64,000 nucleotides of DNA, from the NCBI RefSeq assembly GCF_000340215.1, contig NW_006921532.1, positions 5,604,764-5,668,763 on the forward strand, written 5' to 3'. This DNA is from Pseudocercospora fijiensis CIRAD86 (taxonomy: Eukaryota > Ascomycota > Dothideomycetes > Mycosphaerellales > Mycosphaerellaceae). Below, piece by piece: positions 1 to 11,640 of the stretch. The translations under genes were made by a program, and so were the position numbers. The notes under the pieces were generated by a model. The model did not search any database, was not told the origin of the DNA, and saw only the letters and a program-made list of their open reading frames with translations. Within the stretch, counting starts at the first letter, position 1; each line of letters begins with the position of its first letter.

Positions 1-1
1 A

Positions 2-2155
2 AAGGGTATGTTCGAGGATTACGATTTCGAGATACGATATTAGTCGACTATTACGTAGAGTCTCGATATAGCACTCGGAATTAGTACTAAGTATCTCCGT
101 CTGGGCACTAAAACCGAACGCTTTATATAGCTAATAATCGATATTATAGACCCGGAAGAGGCTACTAATCTCGTCCCGATAAAGCTATCGATAAACGATA
201 AGGTATCGATTACTAGATCTAAGGAGGTTCTAAAGGATATCTTCCTCGATAATATATAGCTAGATAAGGATAAGGACTTCGGATATTAGCTACAACCTAG
301 TAACTCTACTAAACAGATTGCCGCGCGCGATAAGAAGAGTCGGCTATATCTAATCGTCGGAGACTAGATAACTTGTGCCCGTTTTAATAGCTATTAAGCG
401 GAAGGCGTCGAGTCGGAGCGCCCGTATAATCGATACGACTAGGGCGTAATCGTGCCTAGCTAGCTACATATCTATATAAACAAAGCGTACGGCATCGTTA
501 AGACCCACTTCGATAAGAATTCCGATAAAGTATAGCTTGCCTATTCCTTAGTCGGCGATGCTTTGTTCTATACGATAAAAGGCATTAGTAAAGAGAACCC
601 TAAATACTTCCTTGTCTTAAACCTACTATATCGTATATTCCGCAGCCGTGTTACTGCCTGCTTCTAGTATAAGATAGACTCGTAGGGTTTTTTAGACTAT
701 TCCGATAAGTCGAAGAGCCGGATCGAGGTACTAAAGGTCGCTATCTCTAATCTCGAGCCGGGGCAGTATCTATAAATAGTCGAGAACATCTAGACTAAGG
801 CGTTTACTAAGGAGGCATAGCAGAATAAGTATATTAGTAAGGATGAGGTCCTTATCTAGGATGCTAATTATACTACTATATGCCGCTTGCTTATATAGAT
901 CGAGGAGCTAATAACAATACGTACCGCTATCCGGAAAATAGATATCAGTTACTTAAAGCGTATAGTAGACTACCTTATCGTTCTATTCCTTAGAACTAAC
1001 TAGACTAACTACGCGAAGCATATGCTAGAATTCCGCTAGTTACTCGAATAGGATTAGCCGTTACGTCGAGCATTAATAGCTATCTCTATCGTAAATCCCT
1101 CGGGCAAGGAAGGTAAAGGCATCGCTATAGATAAGGAAATCGAGCTTATTAACAACGACCTAACTCTAGACCTGAACTACTTTAGTAACTCGACCTATAA
1201 TATAGCCGCTATCGCTTACAAGAAGGCCGGTAATCGCCGCGTAGCTCGAGCATTAAAGAAGATATTTACATCCGCGATCGGTATCGAAGGTACTAATTAC
1301 TATACTAATAAGAACGCCGTAACCGATATACTAAGTATAGCCGACAAGCTGTTCCGAGATAGCCTTACAGAGCGACAGCTAGTTAGTAAGGATTCTTCCG
1401 AGGATAATCGTACCCTATCGGACGATATTTAGTAGATTAGTATTAGTAAGCTAGTACTAGCAATTAAGGCATTAAATGAAGCTTATAGCGCTCGTTCTCG
1501 GTATGTAACTATAAGCACGAACGAGGTAGGTAATAATAGCGTCGATAGCATTAATAGTGCCGATACTCGTAGCTACGGACTTAACGGATATAGCGGAGAT
1601 CGTAGTCTACTCGGTACTAGGGCTATTAATAAGGCAGATAAGCTATATATAGATACTAATAGCTTTGCTTAGTTAGGCGACGGTCTACTACCGGTAGGAT
1701 ATATCTAGGCATTAGGCGCAGACGATAGCAGTAGTAGTAGTAGTAGCAATCTCGGCTTCTATACTATAGCTAGCGGCATGCTATACGGCGCAGTACTCGC
1801 AGACCTAGACATGCTATAGTCTAACGATGCTAATCGTAACCTAGTTTACAATGCTAGTCGTACTAGCACTAGTAGAGCTAGTAGAACTAGTAGAGCTAGT
1901 AGAACTAGTAGAACTAGTAGAACTAGTAGAACTAGTAGAACTAGTAGAACTAGTAGAACTAGTAGAACTAGTAGAACTAGTAGTAGAATAGACGACAGCG
2001 ACGACCTAACACTTATATATAGTGCTATCTAAGAGACCGCTGCTGCTACTAGCTACTTCGATTATACCGAGTATTAGGATCTAGACTAAGATAATAATAA
2101 GGCTGTTGCAATAGCTATAGCTATAGACTAGGGTATTGCAGCGATTAAGGATTGA
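2..2155 (+). pseudogene. DUF6589-like protein, RIP-inactivated
   Basis: One frame runs 717 codons from the window edge to TGA at 2153-2155 without an indel, broken only by TAG/TAA at positions that read well as Gln or Trp. Seen: a 'VGDWIT' motif near codon 120, a 'VGDALFYTIKG' stretch, then an 'NYAKHMLEF' block followed by 'VNPSGKEGKG' and a 'DKEIELIN' motif around codons 335-385. This order resembles the fungal family DUF6589 (function unknown, often in repeat-rich DNA). The last 200 codons are Ser/Asn/Asp-rich and hold an in-frame 9-bp repeat. The 5' end lies outside the window, so it is partial. Family assignment is from memory of motif order and is moderate; coding character is strong. 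Confidence 0.55.
1866..1984 (+). repeat. 9-bp in-frame minisatellite (Arg-Thr-Ser)n
   Basis: About 13 copies of AGAACTAGT (some AGAGCTAGT) lie in the frame of the DUF6589-like protein and encode an Arg-Thr/Ala-Ser tract. The 9-bp period keeps the frame, so it is a coding repeat and not a later insertion. Confidence 0.8.
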
Positions 2156-2227
2156 ATTAAAATAGCTTTTATATTCGGCACATTCGGTGTCTAGGTATAT
2201 AGTAATCTAATCTAATGTATTTATTAT

Positions 2228-2325
2228 TTAGCTCTCGTTAATAGCTTCTATTTACTAGCCTAGCTTCCATTTACTAGCCTAGCTTCTAGTTACTAGCCTA
2301 GCTTCTAGTTACTAGCCTAGTATAT
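2228..2325. repeat. short tandem repeat (TTACTAGCCTAGCTTC-like)
   Basis: Four to five copies of a unit of about 17 bp, TTACTAGCCTAGCTTCTAG with single-base changes, directly downstream of the DUF6589-like stop. No coding frame seen. Confidence 0.7.
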
Positions 2326-2439
2326 AGCCTTAGGTACTAAACTAGTAGCGGGCGGCTATTGCGTTAAAAGTGCGGTTAGCGGCGAAGTAGTAGCGGTAGA
2401 CTAGAGTGCGTACCTCGTCGGGGATGCTTGTAAATTCGA

Positions 2440-2880
2440 AGGGTTTAGCTAGGCGTACGATAATAGCTTACGATAATAGCTTAATAGCTAGCTAGGCTAG
2501 GCGTACGATAATAGCTTAATAGCTAGCTAGGCTAGGCGTACGATAATAGCTTACGATAATAGCTTAATAGCTAGCTAGGCCAGGCGTACGATAATAGCTT
2601 ACGCGCCTAGCGGCGAAGTAGTAGCGGTAGACTAGAGTGCGTGCGTGCCTATAGTAAACTAGAGTGCGTGCCTATAGTAAACTAGAGTGCGTGCCTATAG
2701 TAAGCTAGAGTGCGTACCTATAGTAAACTAGAGTGCGTACCTAGTAGCGAAGTAGTAGCGGTAGACTAGAGTGCGTGCCTCGTCGTAGTGCTTGTAAAGT
2801 CGAAGGGTTTGGCTAGGCGTATAATAATAGCTTAATAGCTAGCTAGGCTAGGCTAGGCGTACGATAATGGCTTAACAACT
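2440..2880. repeat. compound tandem repeats
   Basis: Two interleaved families. One is GCTAGGCGTACGATAATAGC with TTAATAGCTAG spacers (2450-2605, again near 2810-2870). The other is AGACTAGAGTGCGTGCCTAT with AGTAA spacers (2628-2745). Longer blocks are repeated too, for example 'GGCGAAGTAGTAGCGGTAGA' at about 2371, 2610 and 2747, so the region grew by segmental tandem duplication. No gene seen. Confidence 0.7.
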
Positions 2881-5030
2881 AGCGTTACTCTAACTAGGGG
2901 CAGTCGGAGTCTTAGTTAGAGTAGAGGTCTCTGCTATTGGCTTCGCTATAGACTTAGTTCCTATATAAATTTAGAGCGCCTAATACTAAAGGAGGCCTCC
3001 GGTAATTTCGATAACTGCTAGCAATTCTAGCCTTAGGCATTTAACTAGCAGCAGTCGGCGGCTATTACGTTGCGTTAAAAGTGCGATAATATATAGCCGT
3101 TATTGTTGCCTTACTATTGTAGCGTAAATAGCGCAATCCTATTAGTAGAGGCAAACCTTACCTACGATACGCTAATATAGACCTACGCTTCCTAGTTCAA
3201 CTTCTTCTTCTTCTTCTTCTTCTTCTATATATACTAACACACTAACACCCCTAGCAATATACTAGCTATCGGCTTCTAATAGCAATAGTATCGATACCTC
3301 TTTGTCGTATATAGGTAGCTCTATAGCGATTAATACTATCTCCTAACTAGTCCTGCGGCTTGCTACCGATAGAACCGCTTAAGTTAGTTAAGGTTCCTCG
3401 ATCGGTAGAGTTTGTTTAGTCCTTCTTTTCTTTTAAGGTCTCCGATAGGCTTTGCCGACGTAAGACGTTACGAAGGCGACTCTCCTAGCAAGTAGGTTGT
3501 TTTCTATAGCTTTAGCGGGCGCCGACTACGCATTTAACCGAAAGAGCATAGTTTTTATTAGAACATCGCAGTACAAACTATAGAGGTCTTAGATAGATTA
3601 GCGGAGGTAAAAACTCTTTAGTAAGGTATACCTATAATGCGGCTAACGGTCTAACTCGGTAAAAACTCTTTAGTAAGATATACCTTAAGTAGCGGCTCGA
3701 TAGCGACTCTCCTACTAAGTAGGTTAATAGACTAAGTAGGTTAATAGGTTCGTAGCATTGCTATAGGCCTAACTCGGTAAAAACTCTTTAGTAAGATATA
3801 CCTTAAGTAGCGGCTAGGCCTAACTCGGTAAAAACTCTTTAGTAAGGTACACCTTAAGTAGCAGCTATAGGCTTCCTACGTTCGGATTCTTTATAGGATA
3901 ATAGCTCTCGAGAACGCATCTAGTTAAGTCGGCGTAACGCCTTCGTTAGGACTATTAGTTATAATAACCTTAGTACGTAAGGGCCTCTAGTGTACTTAAG
4001 CCCGAAGGCGCTTAGTCTTAGTCTTTACTACTATACGACTATAGCACTACTATACGACTGCAGCCCTTTGCGCATTAAGACTGCTATTCGACTATAGTGC
4101 GCCTCCTCTTCTATTCTAGTAAGCGCATTAATATTGCTATACGACTGTAACGCGCTCGACAACCCTTTTTTTTCGCGGTATCTCTAACACTAAGGGCGCG
4201 GTTACACTCTATTGTTGTCTAGGTACTAATAAGTGTCGCTTTAGCGATCGCTGTCGTATTTCGCTTAATAAGTCCCTTCCTATATACCTCGTACTATAGT
4301 TAGTAATAGAATGCGTTAATTGTTACGCATTACGCGTAGTATATAGGCTATATATAATTCTAGTATGCTTCGGAGTGTATGCTTCTATAGCCGCTTAGTG
4401 CCGCTAGTTAATTAGATCCCCGGACGCTACTATTCGTTTTCTCTGCCTTATATAGTAACTAGTTATCGGAATAATCGTTCTAGGGAGAGTCTAAGCAATA
4501 GAGGGCGTTAACGTAAAAGGGCTATCGTAGCTTCTCGAAGAGTACTTACGCTCGATATATATTATCGCCCTACGTATCTATCCTTGCTATATATGTTGTA
4601 GTGCCTATAAGAGTATACGGTATAATAAGTATAGTGCTAGTCTCGCTAGTCTCGCTAGTAACTTCTCGCTAGTGTTAGTAACTTCTCGCTAGTATTAGTA
4701 ACTTCTCGGGTTTCGGAGGCTATTCTTAGTGCCTAAGGCGGCCGTCGTTATCGTATTAGACACTTTTGTTAGCGCTATTTGCTAGAAACGCGCTAAATCG
4801 ACGTATCTCGTTGTATTAGTAATACTATTATAAAAGTCGTAAAAGTCGGTATTGTAAATACGCGGAAGGAAGCAGCTATAACGTTTAATCCTACTAATTA
4901 AGCGCTCTACTATACTAAATCCGGGGTCTTAGCGGGACTCGGTATCCTTGTCGCTTCCTCGCATTTACGCTCCTATATGCGATTTTTACGCTCCTCGACT
5001 AGCTCCTATATGCGATTTAACTATAGATAC
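2881..5030. other. repeat-degraded intergenic region, no gene recognised
   Basis: No long frame with coding character was found. It contains a (TTC)n microsatellite at about 3198-3226, three or four copies of a unit containing GGTAAAAACTCTTTAGTAAG (about 3600-3865), and short TCGCTAGTATTAGTAACT repeats (about 4645-4705). Base composition is strongly RIP-like. Confidence 0.6.
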
Positions 5031-5300
5031 CTACGACTATCGACACCTACGACTATCGATACCTACGACTATCGACACCTACGACTATCGATACCTACGA
5101 CTATTTACAAGGATATAATTAGCGAGCCTATAAAGACATAATAGAAGGGTAGTAAAGAGCCTGCTTAGCGAGCCTATAAGGACATAATAGAAGGGTAGTA
5201 AAGAGCCTGCTTAGCGAGCTTATAAGGACATAATAGAAGGGTAGTAAAGAGCCTGCTTAGCGAGCTTATAAGGATATAATAGAAGGGTAGTAAGGAAGGA
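5030..5300. repeat. 15-bp and ~57-bp tandem repeats
   Basis: 5030-5105 is a 15-bp repeat (ACCTACGACTATCGA) in about five copies. 5105-5300 is a unit of about 57 bp containing GCGAGCCTATAAGGACATAA and TAGAAGGGTAGTAAAGAGCC in four copies; a fifth relative lies near 5933-5970. Confidence 0.8.
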
Positions 5301-5327
5301 CCTTATTAAATGCTAATTCTAGCGCTA

Positions 5328-5800
5328 ATTCTAGCGCTAGCTCTCGTAGAAGCAGCTAAACTAGGCACTATACGCTAGCTCTCGTAGAAGCAGCTAAACT
5401 AGGCATTATATATTACACGCCGGCTCTCGTAGGAGCAGCTAAACTAGGCATCCTATATTATACGCCGGCTCTCGCAGGAGTAGCTAAACCAGGCATTATA
5501 CGCTAGCTCTCGTAGAAGCAGCTAAACTAGGCATCCTATATTATACGCCGGCTCTCGTAGGAGCAGCTAAATTAGGCATTATACGCTAGCTCTCGTAGAA
5601 GCAGCTAAACTAGGCATCCTATATTATACGCCGGCTCTCGTAGGAGCAGCTAAACTAGGCATTATACGCTAGCTCTCGTAGAAGCAGCTAAACTAGGCAT
5701 CCTATATTATACGCCGGCTCTCGTAGGAGTAGCTTACGCCGGCTCTCGTAGAAGCAACTTAACTAGGCATTATACGCTAGCTCTCGCAGAAGTAGCTCAA
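5328..5800. repeat. ~40-bp satellite (CGCTAGCTCTCGTAGAAGCAGC)
   Basis: About a dozen copies of a unit GCTAGCTCTCGTAGAAGCAG followed by CTAAACTAGGCATTATAC, alternating with a variant carrying CCTATATTATACGCCGGCTC. Copies are contiguous and differ by transitions. The minus-strand helicase frame may read through part of this array. Confidence 0.8.
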
Positions 5801-5974
5801 TGCTGCTACCGACATCTGATCTAAAAGATATTATAGTATACAACCTATCCGATCTAGAAGATAGTATAGTATATAACCTACGATCGAGCGTAGTATTACG
5901 GCTTACTTTTCCGAGGATAGGATAAGGACTTAGCGAGCTTACAAGCATATAATAGAAGGGTAGTAAGGAAGGAC

Positions 5975-6182
5975 CTTATTAAATGCCAATTCTAGCGCCA
6001 ATTCCAGTGCCAATTCTAGCGCCAATTCTAGTACTAATTCTAGTGCTATTTTACCGCTAATTTAAGTACTATTCTAGTGCTATTTTACCGCCAATTCTAG
6101 TACTATTCTAGTGCTATTTTACCGCTAATTCTAGTGCTATTCTAGTGCTATTCTAGCGCTAATTCTAGCGCTATTCCAGTGC
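5975..6182. repeat. 12-bp repeat array (TTCTAGTGCTAA family)
   Basis: Dense array of 12-bp units such as CCAATTCTAGCG and GCTATTCTAGTG. On the minus strand it continues the helicase frame as repeats of the type Ala-Leu-Glu and Ile-Ser/Gly, so it may be an expanded C-terminal tail of that protein. Confidence 0.6.
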
Positions 6183-9100
6183 TAATCTATCTCTTCTTAC
6201 GACGAGTTAGGCTCTCCTCGAGTAGATTCTCCGGTAGGATGTCCGCGCTAATAAGAGCAAGGTTCTCTCGTACCTTTAGAGTTAGCGATAGTATACGACG
6301 CGGGCGATTGCTTATAGCCTTACGAAGAGCAGACTTAGCGACCGAGATTGGAGTGCTATAATTACTGTCTTTATCCTCTCGCTAGCGCCGGCGGCGTAGT
6401 GTCCGCTGTATTAGTATACGAGCAGATAAGGCCGCAGTACTATTATCCTAGATTAGATCTCCTATATACTTGCCTTTCGCCTTTAGTTATAATTAAGACT
6501 GCTTCCCCTTTGCCTTCCGATTACCTGCGATAGCTTTCTTTACTAGCGATATATTAGCATCGCGAGACTTATCCGAATCCTACTACAACTAGCGAAGACG
6601 ATCCTAGGCTATAGGCGGAGGCGGAGGCGGAGGCTAGTCGTCGCTATTATCGCTAGTTACTACCTCTACGGCCGTCTTTCGCTCGGCCTACTTACGCTTC
6701 CGCTCCTTATAGTACTTCTACTAGTCCTTAAATGCCTTAGGAAAGTCGTAGTTAATATATCTAAGTACTTTACCGAGGCGAAGCTTATCGTAAAGATTGT
6801 TACCGCTAGCCTAGTACTAGTTGTCGAACTTTAGCGCACTCTTAAGCATTTCCTCCCTATTTATACTAGTAGACTACTCTTTACTATCGCCGAGTGCTAG
6901 ATGCCGCATAACATTACAGAGGTCCTAGATATATCGGTCCTCGATAAGGGTATTCGATAGAAGAGCAAAGAAGTACGTATCAAACCGGCCGCTAGCTTTA
7001 TTAGCCTTCCGGTCGAAGAACTTCTATAGGTATAGCAGTAAGAAGTACTGCTTAGAGCCCTTATACGGTACAACTAGGGCTTTCGGTAGGCGTAGTGCCT
7101 ATTTATCCTACTAGAATACCGAATCTAGATCGCGATTATAGACAATATTGCAGTAGTCCTTCGAATCTAGGCTCTCCTTAGGATCCTATAGTCGGAGCTC
7201 TTCCTAGTATCGCTTATTAAGGATAGTACGTAGGCATCGAGGTATCGCTATATAGTAGCTATTAAATAATAAGCGGAAGATGTCGGGGATCTTGTTGCGC
7301 TTTTCTATATTATTCTTAGACTAATTCTTGCGCCTAGGCGCATTAGCATTAGCATTAGTATTACCTGCTTCCTAGGTTTCTAGTATAGTAGCTATGCCTG
7401 TGCCCGTGTCTCTCGGAACGATAATAGTATCCTCGTTATCCTTATCCTAATCTAGGTCTCTATTAATATCTTCGCTAGGGATCTCGGTATTACGTAGACC
7501 GCTTAGTCGGATCGGCTAGTATATAATAGCACCCTATACGAGATTCTTATATTAGTCCGCGTTAGCCGGTCGACCTTCTCGATTAATAACAGAGGCATAG
7601 TTAATACTATCTAGAATACGCTTAGCTATATCGTCGATATACTAAGGGAAGAAGAAGATAGTATATAACCGCTATTCTACGCTAAGCTTACGACTAGTAC
7701 GACTAGCTCGCTATATAGCATCGTCGATATCCTTCGTAATAGGCAGCTACTATATAATAACGAACTTAACATCGCTAATGTTAGTGCCTATAGCGATCGC
7801 TAGGGTACTAACTATAATGCGAGTTAATAAACGAGCGCTAGGCTTCTTAAACTCGTTATATCGGAGATCCTTGTCGTAATTAGCGACATATGCGGTATAG
7901 AAAGCGACGACTTTGTATATATTATAGCCGGTATTGTTCTAGGTATACTTCTTAGTTGGATCTTCTTAGCCCTCTATTAGCTAGACAAGCTACTAACGTA
8001 GAATATAGGTTAGCTTATTAACCTTTCCCCGGCTATTAATAAACACGATCGCCTTATCGATATTCGTAGGTATAGCTTGTCTATTAGTAACGGCCTTCTT
8101 TAGTAATAGGTATAGCAAATCGAAGTCGCTACTATGCTTCTACGGAATAGTCTTAAAGATATATATAGTATCGATCCGATCGATGCTCGTACGGATAACC
8201 TTAGTCTTAAATGCCTCGCGGCTATTATTGCGGAAGCCTCTATACTTTAAGACAAATTCGAGTGTCTCCTAGGAGATAGTCGTAGAGGCACCTAGCTATA
8301 GGGTATTATTGCGGAACAGGCTACGGAGGGTATGTATTTAGGCAAATTCCTCGCGGAAGTCCTTCTATTTATATACTAAGTGTAGCTTATCGATAGTAAC
8401 AAGGCTAATGCGATCGCTAATCTTCTTAAATACCTCTCGCAATTCCGGAGTAGACGCCTACTCTAGACTATAGAAGATATAGTAGTACTTGCTAGTAACG
8501 ATATTATCGTACATCTTTAGGTCCTTACGCTTAGTCTTAGTAGAGATTATATAGCAACGTACTAACTCGACGTTTCCGGTAGTAACTATAGACTTCTAAG
8601 CAAGCGTACGTATCGTTTAGTCGATATTAGCCTTCTGCTTTTTACTAAGGCGGTTTAGAGGGATAATCTAGATATTAATGCGACCAGTTAGCATAGTATA
8701 TACCTAGTAGACTAAGCTCTTACCGCTACCGGTCTTCTCGATTATTACTATATCGGTGCCCGCGAAAACTAGGTTATATAGTACCTTACGCTAAAGGTCC
8801 GAAGGCATATAGCCCTTGTTAGGATAGAATGCATTTAGTACCTACTATAGGCTATTCTTAACAATGTCCTGCTAGAAGGGGATAGCCTCTCGCTTAAGAC
8901 CGGCATCCTATATTAATATCTAGATTTCCTCTAGATTAAATAGCTTGTCGAGTATATAATTAGTCGCAGCCTAAAAGAAGGCGGTCTTCTATTATAGATC
9001 TTAAGGAAGCTCTAGCTTCTCGGTAGACTAGTTTAGCCGCTAGCGAGTATAAGCCTTGCGAGATAGAAGAATTAGTACGGCTTGTAGTAGGGTGTTCTAT

Positions 9101-9660
9101 ATACCTTACTGCTACTACTACTGCTATTAATAACGCTAATCGTATGTCTTAGCCGGACGTCCTACTACCTTCTTGCTAACCTAGGTATACTACTACTACT
9201 ACTGCTACTGCTTCTTCTGTTTCTATTCCTTACGACGGCCTTTGCTAATATTAAGGTTTCTCCCTAACTAAAGGAAGCTACCGCCTCTATAATAGACTAG
9301 ATCTAGAGCCGCTATACGTAGAGGAGGAAGATTAGAGGGATTATTATATTTAACGCCCTCGATAGCATCGACGTCCTCCTAATTTAACTCTATTAATAGT
9401 CGCGGCGGGCCTTAGCGAGCGGCGGTACGCATCGACTAGCGATAATCTATACGCTATCTACGGACTATACACTAAAGACTCTAGCCTTTAGCCTAGCGCT
9501 CGATCTATCGCTAGCGGCGCTGCTCCTCGAGGCGGATATTGCCCTCGAAGCGGTCGCTAACAATAGGCTTATCTAGATCTTAACGCAGCGTAGGAGTGCT
9601 ATCGCTAGTAGCGATATAGGCCTACTAAGGAACCTCGATAGCTTCCTCGGTATCTATACG
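6183..9660 (-). pseudogene. RecQ/DEAH-like superfamily 2 helicase, RIP-inactivated
   Basis: A single minus frame spans more than 1,100 codons with only TAG/TAA interruptions. Seen: a polyGln tract near 9190-9215; Walker A 'TGSGKS' at 8716-8733; the DEAH-box position reads DKLH at 8380-8391; a helicase-C region with 'VFINSRGK' and 'STLAIAIGTNISDVK'; and motif VI 'QRASRTSRK' at 7687-7713. All are in the same phase. A basic C-terminal region follows (6380-7300), and the frame runs on into tandem repeats. Order and spacing fit RecQ-like SF2 helicases, such as the large telomere-linked helicases of fungi; that subgroup is an inference. The N-terminus is uncertain because a 15-bp repeat array lies there. 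Confidence 0.72.
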
Positions 9661-9812
9661 AGTAGTGGATGCGAGTAGTAGATGCGAGTAGTAGATACGA
9701 GTAGTAGATACGAGTAGTAGATACGAGTAGTAAATACGAGTAGTAGATGCGAGGCGGAAGAAGCTAAGAGTAAGAGGAAGAAGAAGAAGAAAAAGAAGAA
9801 GAAGGGCGGCAG
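9657..9812. repeat. 15-bp repeat plus purine-rich tract at helicase 5' end
   Basis: Five to six copies of GTAGATACGAGTAGTAGATG-type 15-bp units, followed by an AAG-rich purine stretch (about 9765-9805). On the minus strand this would precede or encode the N-terminus of the helicase. Confidence 0.7.
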
Positions 9813-9829
9813 CCCGCTATTTAGATAAG

Positions 9830-10340
9830 TGTGCGCTAAGTTGCGCGTGCTTAGTAAAGCGTATAGGCCTAGAATAGCCGCGTTTTAGCCTAATTTACCC
9901 GATCGGCCTTAGGACTTAATAACGCGACACATTTACGCCTAGCAAACACTTAGAGGTTAGAGAGCGGCTAATTCTAAGGGTCCGCCCGTGTTTCCGTTTA
10001 TAGCAAACGGTAGTAGTTATATCGTAGCAGAGGCAATCCGGACGCCATTCGTATAGCGTTTGTCTTAAAGTAGTGTTTTGTAATTTTTATTCCTACGTCT
10101 TTAGAAATACACAGATTATTATATAGACAATAATTTTCATTACGTTAATACCTAGGTGCGATTCTACTATAACTTTTGCTTAGGATGTATAGTTATTGTA
10201 CTATTCTACCTGTTTTGCAGACATATAAGGTTAATACTGCAGCTTTACGACATTTGTCCTTAGGCTCTTCTACGAAGACTTCTCCTATACGCTAGACTAT
10301 ATACAAAAGAGCCGAGAACCGATCGACGCTAATTGTACGT
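9830..10340. other. intergenic, partly RIP-poor, no gene seen
   Basis: From about 10020 to 10330 CA and TG dinucleotides are noticeably more frequent than in neighbouring sequence, so this piece was probably not an efficient RIP target. No coding frame or RNA gene was recognised. It may contain the 5' LTR or leader of the downstream retroelement, but no matching copy was found 3' of that element. Confidence 0.4.
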
Positions 10341-10345
10341 AGGTT

Positions 10346-10425
10346 AGGCAAAGGAAGGCAGAAGGCAGAAGGCAGAAGGCAGAAGGTAGAAGGCAGAAGG
10401 TAGAAGGTAGAAGGTAGGATAAAGT
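10346..10425 (+). repeat. 7-bp repeat (GGCAGAA)n
   Basis: About nine contiguous copies of GGCAGAA or GGTAGAA just upstream of the Gag frame of the chromovirus at 10.4-15.2 kb. Confidence 0.75.
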
Positions 10426-10429
10426 CTAT

Positions 10430-11640
10430 AAGAAGAGCCTAAGAAGGAGGCAGGCTCCGAGTAGCGGTACTACCGGCGAGGGTCCTACGAGGACCCTATC
10501 CCTAGACGAGGACAAGGACAAGGAAGAATTAGCTAACGAGTCGATTTAGAGGCCTAAATCTTAGAGAACTAAACCTGTCTCGTATCGACTACCTCTTTCT
10601 AGAAGTGCGCTAAGCGTAGCTACTATACCTAGCATAAGCTACGTAGTCGCTAGTCTTGCGGCTATTAAGCCTCGCCTAAAGGAACCTAAGCCCTTTAAAG
10701 GCAATACGATTAAGGAGTCGAGGCGATTCCTTAGAGAACTTTCTATTACCTTTACACTGTCCGGAGCTACCTATTATACGGACGAAAGCAAGGTGCTTTA
10801 TAGTATTATATACCTCGTAGGCGATACGTAGGAGCGATAGTATAATAAAAACAGCCTTAAGGACCTGTAAAATTATACCTACTAGGACTTTAAAACCTTC
10901 TATCGGGACTACGTCGGGGACCCTATAAACCGTATACTAGACGTAACCCTCGAGTATAAGGCGGCCCGTTAGCGTAAGGGACAGTTAGTCTAAAGCTTTG
11001 CCCTTAAGCTCGTAGTACTCGAAGATTAACTTAGCGACTATAGCGAGGAGTATAGGATCCGCTATCTCCTCGTTAAACTCTAGCCGGCGATTCGTAGCGC
11101 GATTATTAAATACTATACGGTACTAACGACGCGTTACAAACTCGTAGAGCTTACGACGCGTATCGAGACCCCTAATAAGCCGTCTAGCAAACGTAAGGAT
11201 CGTAACTACGATAAAACCGGAGGTAGTAAAGGTAAGAAGCGTCGATCTAATAGTTAGGCCCGTAAGCAGTAGTTAAATCGCGACCGTAGCGCAGGCGGAA
11301 AGTATACGAAGGGCGATAACTCGTAAAGCGGGTATAATATTAGCAAGGTCGAATATTATAGCTATCGCTAGAAAGGCTATTATAAGAACGCGTATCCGAA
11401 CCGCTATCTCTAGAAAGACGACAACCCTACGGTACGTAAGGTAGCCGCTAACGCTAAAGAAAAAAAGAACGACTCGAAGGCTAAGGGAAAAGACAAGGTA
11501 CCTCCTAAGAGCTAGGGATAGGTACGGAATCTTAACTAAGTAGCTTAGTAGTAGTAGTACCTACGGGACGCGTACGCGGAGTAATTGTTATATAAGAAGG
11601 GGAAGTGTCCGTCGAATGCTTATTAGATAATGCTACTAAT
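10430..11640 (+). pseudogene. gag: Gag of a Ty3/gypsy chromovirus (element G)
   Basis: The frame is open through TAG/TAA. The capsid-like region 10680-11160 reads 'KPFKGNTIKESRRFLRELSI', matching the start of fungal gypsy Gag capsids. A CCHC zinc knuckle sits at 11354-11395: spacing CX2CX4GHX4C is kept, but all three Cys codons now read TAT (Tyr) and His reads TAT, as expected from TG>TA and CA>TA. A Lys/Ser-rich nucleocapsid tail follows. Pol overlaps in the -1 phase, consistent with -1 frameshift expression in this family. The start codon is not identifiable. Confidence 0.8.

Noticed and set aside
5328..5800. CRISPR-like array
   Set aside because: Units are contiguous without unique spacers, alternate between two variants and lie in a eukaryotic repeat region; it is a satellite.
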